Assembly (NCBI GenBank): GCA_903907305.1
Contig: CAIVNT010000074.1
Location: 1-9,728 of the forward strand
Reading direction: 5' to 3'
DNA: 9,728 nucleotides
From: an uncultured Ignavibacteriota bacterium
GTDB lineage: Bacteria > Bacteroidota > Ignavibacteria > UBA10030 > UBA8401
Shown: piece after piece, positions 1 through 7,400 of the stretch
Numbering within the stretch: position 1 is the stretch's first letter
Layout of the letters: every line of letters starts with the position of its first letter
Program-made: the position numbers and the translations under genes
The notes under the pieces: generated by a model
Told to the model about the DNA's origin: nothing
The model's input: the letters and a program-made list of their open reading frames with translations, nothing else
Databases searched by the model: none

Positions 1-78
1 ATCACTGGTTTCGACTAATCGTAGTGCATCAAGCTTGAATTGTGTATCGTACCGTTTACGACGTGTTGGGCCTGACAT
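1..78 (-). CDS. IS3-family transposase OrfA, N-terminal 26 codons (partial)
   Basis: Reading leftwards from the ATG at 78-76, the 26 visible codons begin MSGPTRRKRYDTQF and continue with KLDALRLV up to the window edge. The pattern RRKRYD-x-xF-K-x-x-A-x-RLV is the classic start of the helix-turn-helix domain (HTH_Tnp_1/Transposase_8) of IS3-family OrfA, the DNA-binding component made alone or fused to the OrfB integrase by programmed -1 frameshifting. The start is supported by AGGAGGTG seven to eight bases upstream, the best ribosome binding site in the window. The frame is open to the edge; whether the full element is intact cannot be judged. The longer minus-strand reading frame over 15-419 is in another frame and is not this gene. 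Confidence 0.82.
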   Translation of the reverse strand, partial: MSGPTRRKRYDTQFKLDALRLVETSD

Positions 79-80
79 TG

Positions 81-121
81 GGACACCTCCTGACACAATA
101 TAGTGTCTTTTCTTGGTGTCC
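81..121 (-). repeat. Nested inverted repeat (hairpin) overlapping the OrfA ribosome binding site
   Basis: An outer pair, GGACACC at 81-87 and GGTGTCC at 115-121, encloses an inner pair, GACAC at 92-96 and GTGTC at 103-107, around a six-base loop. As minus-strand RNA this gives a 5-bp stem, an asymmetric internal loop and a 7-bp stem. The outer arm next to the start codon contains half of the Shine-Dalgarno sequence. The pairing is seen directly. A role in masking the transposase start in read-through transcripts is inferred by analogy with IS10 and IS200-type elements. The inner loop (102 to 97, TATATT on the minus strand) could also serve as a -10 element. Confidence 0.5.
84..91 (-). promoter_or_regulatory. 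Strong Shine-Dalgarno site of the transposase OrfA
   Basis: On the minus strand positions 91 to 84 read AGGAGGTG, a near-perfect anti-16S match, ending five bases before the ATG at 78. It fixes the OrfA start. No plus-strand gene in the window has a comparable site. Four of its bases (GGTG) lie in the outer arm of the hairpin at 81-121. Confidence 0.8.
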
Positions 122-141
122 GAAAATCTAGGGCAAGTTCA
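115..141 (-). repeat. Candidate left terminal inverted repeat of the IS element
   Basis: On the minus strand this 27-base stretch begins TGAACTTGCCCTAG and ends CGGACACC. A TG tip, a TTGCCC block and an A/T-rich middle followed by GGACA resemble the ends of IS2-type IS3-family elements as I recall them, and the stretch lies at the expected distance outside OrfA. The partner repeat is outside the window, so the limits are provisional; the tip could also be at 143. Confidence 0.55.
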
Positions 142-162
142 CAAAGTAGTTCTTTAGTGTTT

Positions 163-178
163 CCTTTGTGCCTTTGTG
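163..178 (+). repeat. Perfect 8-bp tandem duplication CCTTTGTG in the tpiA leader
   Basis: CCTTTGTG occurs twice head to tail in the 96 bp between the IS tip and the tpiA start. Similar tandem TTTGTG-type phrases recur between genes in Bacteroidota-like genomes as far as I remember, so this may be a remnant of a dispersed intergenic repeat rather than a regulatory site. I could not pick out a convincing promoter elsewhere in 142-237, and the tpiA start has only a weak GAGAA 10 bases upstream. Confidence 0.35.
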
Positions 179-237
179 GCGAAAGATCTAAACACTTACA
201 ACCATCATCATTCACTTTCTTTGATACGAGAATTCCT

Positions 238-993
238 ATGAGAACCAAAATCATCGCCGGCAACTGGAAAATGAACAACGATATTCCCCAAACGATCGAA
301 CTGATCAATGGATTGAAAACTGCTCTTGCAGCACAAACTGTAAAAGCAACCGTCATCATCTGTCCGCCGTATACATCGCTCGGTGTTGCGCAGCAGCTTA
401 TCGCCGGTTCGGTGATCAAACTCGGAGCGCAGGATGTTTCATTATATGACAGCGGTGCGTATACAGGAGAGATCTCCGTAGCGATGCTGAAATCCGTCGG
501 ATGTTCTTACATCATCGTGGGACATTCCGAGCGCCGTCAGTATCATCATGAATCGAATGAGGTGATCAATCAAAAAGCAAAGAAAGTTCTGGCAGGGGGA
601 CTCCTCCCGATCATCTGTGTCGGAGAGACGCTGGACGAACGCGAAAAGAATATTACGAACGATGTACTCACCACTCAGGTGAAAGGATGTCTCGCAGGTT
701 TACCGGCTGCGGATGTTGAAAAGTCCATCGTTGCGTATGAACCGGTATGGGCCATTGGAACAGGAAAGACAGCATCAAAAGAACAGGCGGAAGAAGCACA
801 CAGAGTTATCCGCAGCGTGATCACCGGTCTGTATTCGAATGAGACGGCAGAAAAGGTTGTGATCCAATACGGCGGAAGCGTGAAAGCGGATAATGCGAAG
901 GAACTTCTATCACAGCCGAATATCGACGGAGCACTGGTCGGCGGAGCATGCCTGAAAGCGGATTCATTCACAGCGATCATTACTGCTGCTTAA
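238..993 (+). CDS. tpiA: Triosephosphate isomerase
   Basis: Cytoplasmic glycolytic and gluconeogenic enzyme interconverting dihydroxyacetone phosphate and glyceraldehyde 3-phosphate. The 251-residue product matches the usual family length of about 250 and contains all hallmarks: substrate-binding Asn9 and Lys11 in AGNWKMN, the electrophilic His96 in GHSERR, the catalytic base Glu168 in AYEPVWAIGTG followed by the loop-6 lid, and the phosphate-binding YGGS at 211-214 and GGA near the C-terminus. The ATG at 238 was chosen because MRTKIIAGNWK is the normal N-terminus; an extension to a GTG at 103 would run into the IS inverted repeat and add unrelated residues. The gene starts about 96 bp from the IS tip, so its promoter must lie in that short gap, further out across the element, or inside the IS end. 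The next gene follows 10 nt after the stop. Confidence 0.97.
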   Translation: MRTKIIAGNWKMNNDIPQTIELINGLKTALAAQTVKATVIICPPYTSLGVAQQLIAGSVIKLGAQDVSLYDSGAYTGEISVAMLKSVGCSYIIVGHSERRQYHHESNEVINQKAKKVLAGGLLPIICVGETLDEREKNITNDVLTTQVKGCLAGLPAADVEKSIVAYEPVWAIGTGKTASKEQAEEAHRVIRSVITGLYSNETAEKVVIQYGGSVKADNAKELLSQPNIDGALVGGACLKADSFTAIITAA

Positions 994-1003
994 TTTCAAT
1001 TGC

Positions 1004-1714
1004 ATGCATCCATTCGCTCGAAAAAAATTGCCGGTCATGATCATCGTGACTGGCATGTTCTTTTTCGGGTGTTCAAGCAGGTTTGAGACGTCAACCGGTT
1101 CGAACGCCAGATATTTCCATGCGCTTGATTCGTTATTCACTTCTGCATACACTCAGTACGAACAGGGGAAGTATGACACCGCGCTCAAGCGGTTCAATCT
1201 GTTAGCGGCGGTGGACTCACTCTGCATCCATTACGAGGGATATGCGTTCCGTGCTCAATGTCTGCTCAATCTCGGTTACGGAGGTGTCGGACTTTCATCA
1301 TTGGACAGTGCAATAGCATTTGCTGAAAGAAATCGCGTTTCCAATATCATTGATTCAACAGTGATCCTTACGGATCTCCGGCAATTCAAATTGGAATTTC
1401 CAAACCTTCCTTCCTATCTATTGCCATCCGGCGGTTTTGTCCCGTATGATTCTCTTCCGCGTGCAACAGAACGCTCATTGGCGCGCTATTCGGACGCGGC
1501 CATCAAAAAATTCGTGAGCGGATACGTTATTGTCGAATACCGTTTGAATGCTCTGGGTGTAGTTACTCAACTGAATATTACAGAATCTTCGGACAAGATC
1601 TTTAATGAATCGGTGTTGTCGGTTGCTGACAATTGGAAATTTACCCCCATGGTAAAAAAAGGCCGAAAAATCCCTTCTAAAGTGTTAATTCCCTTCCTGT
1701 TCCGTATAAGATAG
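1004..1714 (+). CDS. Predicted lipoprotein with TPR-like region and TonB C-terminal domain
   Basis: A 236-residue envelope protein. Residues 1-22 form a lipoprotein signal: basic RKK, a hydrophobic core and FFFGC, giving lipidated Cys23 followed by Ser-Ser, which favours outer-membrane sorting in many Gram-negatives. Residues about 41-108 look like one or two degenerate TPR helix pairs (YEQGKYDTALKRF, then a second pair ending SLDSAIAFAE). Residues about 160-236 fit the TonB_C fold: SDAAIKKFVSGYVIVEY, then LGVV, ESSD, and a tryptophan strand WKFTP before a basic linker and a final LIPFLF strand. The usual TonB inner-membrane anchor and Pro-rich linker are absent, so this is not a classical TonB. 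Related two-domain proteins are usually annotated 'energy transducer TonB', but the role is unknown. It starts 10 nt after tpiA with no clear ribosome binding site, suggesting co-transcription. Confidence 0.8.
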   Translation: MHPFARKKLPVMIIVTGMFFFGCSSRFETSTGSNARYFHALDSLFTSAYTQYEQGKYDTALKRFNLLAAVDSLCIHYEGYAFRAQCLLNLGYGGVGLSSLDSAIAFAERNRVSNIIDSTVILTDLRQFKLEFPNLPSYLLPSGGFVPYDSLPRATERSLARYSDAAIKKFVSGYVIVEYRLNALGVVTQLNITESSDKIFNESVLSVADNWKFTPMVKKGRKIPSKVLIPFLFRIR

Positions 1715-1727
1715 AGGCAAGATTTCT

Positions 1728-1759
1728 CTTGGTTTCAGGGGGGTCGTGTGTTATATTTA
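1728..1759 (+). promoter_or_regulatory. Candidate Bacteroidota-type promoter upstream of the GH2-like gene
   Basis: In the 105-bp gap before 1820, TTGG at 1729-1732 is followed after 19 bases by TATATTTA at 1752-1759, close to the TTTG-N19-TAnnTTTG consensus described for the Bacteroidota primary sigma factor. A weaker sigma70-like pair (TTGTTT at 1762-1767, TAAAAC at 1785-1790, 17-base spacer) lies just downstream. This is the longest spacer between plus-strand genes and the only obvious place for a new transcript to begin. It is a sequence match only. Confidence 0.35.
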
Positions 1760-1819
1760 CGTTGTTTTCCACTGTAAAATCTGTTAAAACAACGAAAATT
1801 CAACAATTTCGAGTCATAG

Positions 1820-4408
1820 TTGAACAAATTGCTCTTTCGATTATCAGTATATCTATTCGTTTCATTCCTCTTCGTAAACACTCTATTTTCCCAGCAGTTG
1901 TTCCTAGAAAATGGCGCGCCGTCGCACCCGAATGTCTTGGGATTCGGTTCAAAAACGCGCGCTATGATCGATCTTGCCGGTGCGTGGGACTATAGTCTCG
2001 ACAACGGTGTATCGTGGAAAAAAGTGAAGATCCCCGCCGCCGCAAATTACGAAGGAAAGATCGTCTACCGCAGAAAATTCTCCGTTACGGAATCATCTAT
2101 CATCAGCAACGCATTTACGTTCGTTTCGTACGGCATGAATTATTCTGCCGAAGTCTATCTCAACGAAACATTTGTCGGGAAACATGAAGGGGGCTACACG
2201 TCCTTCGAACTGAGCGTCCCCGAAAACATCATCCAGGTCGGCGACGAGAATGTCATCCGCGTTGTAGTGGATAATACGCTGAACTATAGATCGACCTTCC
2301 CGCCGCGTCCTCAGGTGAGCGGACGGAAGAATTATAACGGCATCCTGCGCGACATCTTTATTGTTGCTTCACCCAGAGTGTGGATCGATCATCTGAATGT
2401 GACTGTGGATGCGATCGAGCCAAAATCGACGAGACTGAATGTTGTCACCACGCTTTCCGCAAAAGATATCCGTTCAATAGCACAGTTCTCGGGCAAAACT
2501 TTTCAGCTGAGCGCAGAAGTGACGGAAATATCCACCGGCGCAGTGATCGGTAAACCGTTCATTGTTTCGGTCTCGCCTGAATCTGAGAAGGATGTTACGG
2601 CACAGATCTCCGTTTCAATTCCCAATGCAAAATTATGGTCCCCTGATGCACCGGAATTATATTCGATCCGTGTTTCTCTCTCTTCAGCCGAAGGAAAAAA
2701 AGATTCGCTGATCGATGAATCAAGTATCACCACCGGCATCCGCACATTTACAAAAGATAATGCAACACTTCTGTTCAACGGTGCGCCGGTGAACTTGCGC
2801 GGTGTTGTTTGGATCGAAGATTCCGAGAAACACGGCAGTGCGATGTCCTATGAAGAGATGGAGAAAGATGTAGCGTTGATAAAGAATCTCGGTGCGAATG
2901 TTGTCCGGGTTGGATTTACTCCTCCGCATCCGTTCTTCATTCAACTGTGCGACCGGTACGGATTGTTCGTCCTCGAAGAGATCCCGAATATCGAGATCCC
3001 CGCGAAAATACTGGAAGCGGAGAATTACCGTGGGCTGGTGACGAACTATCTGAAAGAGATGATGAACCGTGATCTTGCCAGTCCTTCCGTGATCGCATGG
3101 GGACTCGGTGAAGGGTCCGTCTCTGCGAAAGATCATGGCGATGGATTTATCCAGCAGCTTCATCATTTGGTAAAATCCATTGATGACCGGATGACATATT
3201 CGCTTACCTTGGATCCGGACGATCAGACATCCTCCAGTACGGACATCGCGGCAATTTCCATTATGTCTGCTGATGTCAAAACATTCCGAACGAGATTGAG
3301 TGCGTTCAAGGAAGAGAATCCGAAGAAGCCGGTGATTGTCGCGGGGTACGGAAAACCGACAGAGGTCGGGAACAGAAACGGCTACAGCGATCCGAATTCA
3401 CAGGAAGCACAGGCGCGCTATATCCATCAGCGCTTTGCGGTGATCAAAGATCTGAATATTGCCGGTTCGATGATCTTCTCGTTCAATGATTTCAGAAGTG
3501 ACCGACCGATCCTCTCGGTGAAACCGACCCTGCGTGATGTGCATACGATCGGTATCGTTGAACAGGACCGTGAAAAGAAAACAGCATATGACGTTGTGCA
3601 TTCATTGTATCACGACCAAAAGGTATCGGCTCTTCCCATCGGCACATTCGTTTCAAATGCGCCCTACATCTATGTGATCATCGGTCTTGTGCTGCTCGTC
3701 AGTTTTGCCTGGCTGTGGAACGGCAACCGAAGATTCCGCGAAAGCACGAGGCGCGCGGTGTTGAATTCCTATAATTTTTTCGCCGACATCCGTGATCAGT
3801 TCACGCTTCCGCTGTTCCATACGACCATTACGGCATTCATCATTTCAATCACATTCTCCGTCATTTTCTCCAGCATCCTTCATCATTTTAGGACGAGTGT
3901 CGCACTGGACTACATTCTCTCCCATCTCTTTTCTGATGAGTTCAAACGCATCCTCATAACGATGGCGTGGGACCCTTTGCTGAGCATCGGCTATCTGACC
4001 GGTGTGATGATCGTCTGGTTCATTCTGTTGACCGTTCTGATTCAGATCTTTGCGATGATCGCTCGAGTAAAGATCCGAATATTCCATTCCTATTCCATTG
4101 CTGTGTGGACAGCACTGCCGTGGGCATTTTTCATCCCCGTCGGGATGATCCTTTACAGAGTTCTGCAAAGCGAAGCATACGTCCCATGGGTATTGGGACT
4201 GGTCGCATTCATGTCCGTCTGGGTCTATTTCAGAACGCTGAAAGGGATCTCTGTAATTTATCACGTCTACACGCCGAAGATGTATATGATCGGATCGGTG
4301 TTCGTTCTGGTCGTGTCCGGCGGTATCTATGCGTATTGCGATTATGCATTTTCACTCACCGCCTATGCGGAATTCTTTGCGTCTCGTATTCTTCCATTCG
4401 TCAACTAA
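1820..4408 (+). CDS. Membrane-anchored GH2-like protein lacking the catalytic glutamates
   Basis: An 862-residue protein starting at TTG; the first in-frame ATG would delete the signal peptide (residues 1-24, core LSVYLFVSFLFVN, cleavage probably after LFS). Residues about 45-185 are a GH2 sugar-binding-like beta-sandwich (LAGAWDYS, YRRKF, NGILRDIFI), about 190-305 an Ig-like domain, and about 306-600 a GH2 TIM barrel (NGAPVNLRGVVW, VALIKNLGANVVRVGF, LCDRYGLFVLEEIPN). Six hydrophobic segments follow at about 616-638, 670-690, 722-748, 762-780, 787-804 and 822-840, a layout reminiscent of Yip1-type proteins. The acid/base motif, normally W-x-L-G-N-E, reads WGLGEGS (Glu431, Gly432), and the nucleophile motif, normally E-Y-G, reads AGYG (Gly509). 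Both catalytic carboxylates are therefore displaced or lost, so beta-galactosidase or glucuronidase activity is unlikely. Inferred topology: periplasmic barrel tethered to the inner membrane, perhaps binding glycans or a partner. smc begins 12 nt after the stop. Confidence 0.85.
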   Translation: MNKLLFRLSVYLFVSFLFVNTLFSQQLFLENGAPSHPNVLGFGSKTRAMIDLAGAWDYSLDNGVSWKKVKIPAAANYEGKIVYRRKFSVTESSIISNAFTFVSYGMNYSAEVYLNETFVGKHEGGYTSFELSVPENIIQVGDENVIRVVVDNTLNYRSTFPPRPQVSGRKNYNGILRDIFIVASPRVWIDHLNVTVDAIEPKSTRLNVVTTLSAKDIRSIAQFSGKTFQLSAEVTEISTGAVIGKPFIVSVSPESEKDVTAQISVSIPNAKLWSPDAPELYSIRVSLSSAEGKKDSLIDESSITTGIRTFTKDNATLLFNGAPVNLRGVVWIEDSEKHGSAMSYEEMEKDVALIKNLGANVVRVGFTPPHPFFIQLCDRYGLFVLEEIPNIEIPAKILEAENYRGLVTNYLKEMMNRDLASPSVIAWGLGEGSVSAKDHGDGFIQQLHHLVKSIDDRMTYSLTLDPDDQTSSSTDIAAISIMSADVKTFRTRLSAFKEENPKKPVIVAGYGKPTEVGNRNGYSDPNSQEAQARYIHQRFAVIKDLNIAGSMIFSFNDFRSDRPILSVKPTLRDVHTIGIVEQDREKKTAYDVVHSLYHDQKVSALPIGTFVSNAPYIYVIIGLVLLVSFAWLWNGNRRFRESTRRAVLNSYNFFADIRDQFTLPLFHTTITAFIISITFSVIFSSILHHFRTSVALDYILSHLFSDEFKRILITMAWDPLLSIGYLTGVMIVWFILLTVLIQIFAMIARVKIRIFHSYSIAVWTALPWAFFIPVGMILYRVLQSEAYVPWVLGLVAFMSVWVYFRTLKGISVIYHVYTPKMYMIGSVFVLVVSGGIYAYCDYAFSLTAYAEFFASRILPFVN

Positions 4409-4420
4409 AAATCCGAACGC

Positions 4421-7400
4421 ATGTATCTTTCCAAATTAGAGATTCTCGGTTTTAAATCGTTCGCGAACAAAGTGAACCTTACGTTCGATGTCGGTATGAC
4501 CGCGATCGTCGGTCCCAACGGCTGCGGAAAGACGAATGTTGTCGATGCTATCCGCTGGGCGCTCGGCGAACAGAAACCGAGCCGTCTGCGCAGCGATAAG
4601 ATGGAAGATGTAATCTTCAATGGGACGAAGAACCGCAAGCCGCTCGGTATGGCGGATGTTTCGTTGACCATCGAGAATACCAAAGGGATCCTCCCCTCCG
4701 AATATAAAGAAGTGGTGATCACCCGCCGTGTGTTCCGCTCCGGCGAATCCGAATATTATCTCAACAAGACACTCTGTCGTCTGAAAGACATCAAGGATCT
4801 CTTCATGGATACAGGAATGGGATCTGATGCCTATTCCGTGATCGAATTGAAGATGATCGAGACCATTCTCAGCGATAAGGCGGATGAGCGTCGACGTTTG
4901 TTTGAAGAAGCAGCCGGCGTGACGAAATATAAAGTACGCCGTAAAGAGACCTTCACGAAACTGGATCATGTGCAGCAGGATCTGAATCGTGTGCAGGACA
5001 TTGTGAAAGAAGTACAGAAAGCAGTGAACTCGCTCGAACGCCAAGCGAACAAAGCAGAACAATTCAATCTTATCTCGCAGGAATTGAGAACAAAAGAATT
5101 GATCCTGCTTGAGCGTGAGTATTTCGAGATCGTCCACTCCATCGATCCGCTGAAAGAGAAACTTCTTTCCGCTGTTGATGAGAAAAAGAAACTGACGGAT
5201 GAACTTTCCTCCGAAGAAACGCTTCTCGATACGCTCCGCGAAGAACTGACCGGATTGGAAGAGAATTTGAATCTGGTGCAGACGGAACTGAACGAGCATC
5301 AGCAGAAGATCAATCTGTCGCAGCAGGCACGTGTGAAAGCGAATGAGCGGACGAACTCACTGAACGAGGCGATCGACCGATTTGCAAAGGATAAAGAAGA
5401 ACTTCAGGTCCAGCTGCCGGAATTGGAAACGCGTGCAGGTGAACTGAAAGGTTCCATCGATCAGGTCCATGCGAATGTAATTTCTTCGACAGCGCAGTAC
5501 AATGAAAAGAAAGAAGAGCTCGATAAATTCACCGCAGAGCTTGAAAAAAAGAAAGCAGAAGTAAAAACGAAACAGGATGAAGTGATCTCGCTGCTGCACG
5601 AGATCTCGTCCAAACGGAATGAGTATGAACGGACGAAGGCACGCCTTGAGAATATCAACGGCCGTCTTGATTATTCCGGCGAAGAGAATGCTCTCTATAC
5701 AACAGAGATCTCGAAAAATTCGGCGACCGTAGCCGAATTGTCGTCGCAGGACCGTGATCTGAGGAAGAAATTCGCCGAAGCAGAGCTGGTAGCGTTGAAC
5801 GAAGAGACGAAGAAATCGACGCTGCAGCAGGAGATCGAAGAACAGAAGAACGAAGAATTCGAGATCCGCACCACCATCGAACGCCGCCGTTCACGTATGG
5901 AATTCCTGAAAGGACTCGTTGAGAGTCACGAAGGATTCTCCGAAGGCGCAAAATACCTGATTGCGAATGAGGACTGGAACAGCGCATTGCAGTCCACCGT
6001 TGCCGATGCATTCTCCACCGAAGCAAAATATCGTGTGGCGATCGAAGCAGCGCTGGGTGATGTTGCAAGCTATATCGTTGTGAATACGATTGACGATGCG
6101 CATCGCGGTGTAGAACTTCTGAAGAGCACTAATAAAGGGCGCGCAACGTTCGTCTGCCTTGAATCCCTGCCGCATATGCCGGACGATAAACTCGATATCA
6201 TCGAAGGGGGAGTTGTTGCCTGGGCGAATGACATTGTGAAATGTGATAAGAAATACGATTCCCTGCGCGACTTCCTGCTTGCCGGTACGATGATCGTTGA
6301 GGATGTGCAGACAGCGTCCGAATTGGTGCGGAAGTATTTCTCCCTGAAATGCGTCACGCTGGACGGCGAACTGGTAACCGGTTCCGGCATTCTGCGCGGC
6401 GGAAGTATCCAGGCCGAAGACGGCGGCATGCTCGGTAAAAAGACGCAGATCGATGAACTGGAAAAAGAGATCGCATCATTGGACGCACGTCTTGAATCGC
6501 TTCGCAAGATCCTCGCTGAAAAAGAGCGGATGGTTGTTTCGATCGATGTGAAATCGCTGTTCGATGCTGCAAAGAAGGTCGAACAACAGATGACCTCCGT
6601 TGAAATGCGCATTGCGCAGATCGAATACGAAAAGAAACGGATGGCGGAGAATGTACAGCGGAATGACGCAGAGAATACGCGTCTTCGCGACGAAGCGGAT
6701 GCGATCGGAAAAGAACTGAAAGGACTCCTGCCGTCGATCGAAGCACTGGAAAAGAAAAAGTCAGCAGCGGACAAACAATCCGGCGCCACAGCAAGTGAAC
6801 TCGAGACCATGGAAGTGATGTGGAACGAATTCTCCAAAGTCGCGACCGATGCTCAGCTGGAAATGATGCGGCTGGAGAATGAAGAGAAGAATTCGGCGCG
6901 CGAATTGGAATACACCAATGCAACCATCGCCAATTTGAAGAACACATTTGCTCAGCGCGACGTGGATATCGATACGGCAAACAATGAGATCATCCGCTTG
7001 AAAGAGAATCTGCTGGTGAATGCCGGCGAACTCGAAGGACTCGACAGCGAATTGAAAGAGATCGTGGAGCGTAAGCGTGTGGTTCAGGCTGATTTCAATT
7101 CAAAGCGGACCCAGTCCCACGATATTGAACTGAAGCTGAAAGATGCCCGCCGTCTGCACGATACATCATTATCCCGTTCGCATGAACTGGAAATGAAGAT
7201 CTCCGAACTGACGATCCGTGCACAGAATATCATCACCCGCGGCAAAGAAGAGTTCGAATATGTTGTTGAACTGAAGGAATTTGCGGCGGAAGATGTCTTC
7301 GACATTGAAGTAGGAAAAGAAGAAGTCCGCCAGATGAAGGAAAAGATCCGTTCGCTTGGCGCGGTGAATTTTGCGGCTTTCGATGAGTATAAAACGGAAA

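Larger units (their letters stand above)
1..141 (-). mobile_element. End of an IS3-family-like insertion sequence (partial, runs off the left edge)
   Basis: The minus strand holds, in order from position 141 leftwards, a candidate terminal inverted repeat, a hairpin, a strong ribosome binding site and the start of a transposase OrfA. This is the normal layout of the left end of an IS3-family element. The outermost bases read TG on the minus strand, as IS3-family tips do; a second TG two bases further out (143) makes the exact tip uncertain. Only about 140 bp of an element normally 1.2-1.5 kb long is present, so OrfB, the frameshift site, the other end and the target duplication cannot be seen. 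The IS3-family assignment is secure to moderate; an IS2-like subgroup is a guess from the shape of the end. Confidence 0.75.

Noticed and set aside
103..237. An N-terminal extension of tpiA to a GTG at 103, adding 45 residues
   Set aside because: The added residues do not resemble triosephosphate isomerase, the codons lie across the IS inverted repeat, and the ATG at 238 gives the canonical N-terminus and length.
15..419. A 134-codon minus-strand reading frame across the IS end and into tpiA
   Set aside because: It is out of frame with the recognisable OrfA start at 78 and runs opposite to tpiA; its sequence has no family features.
3967..4455. A 162-codon plus-strand frame overlapping the membrane part of the GH2-like gene and the smc start
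   Set aside because: It is an alternative frame of membrane-helix codons; the main frame encodes coherent helices and ends just before smc.
4436..5299. A 287-codon minus-strand frame inside smc
   Set aside because: It lies opposite the conserved SMC ATPase head and coiled coil; Phe/Gln/Ile-rich composition is what the complement of coiled-coil codons gives.
6070..6837. A 255-codon minus-strand frame inside smc
   Set aside because: Ser/Arg-rich, opposite the hinge and second coiled coil; no domain pattern.
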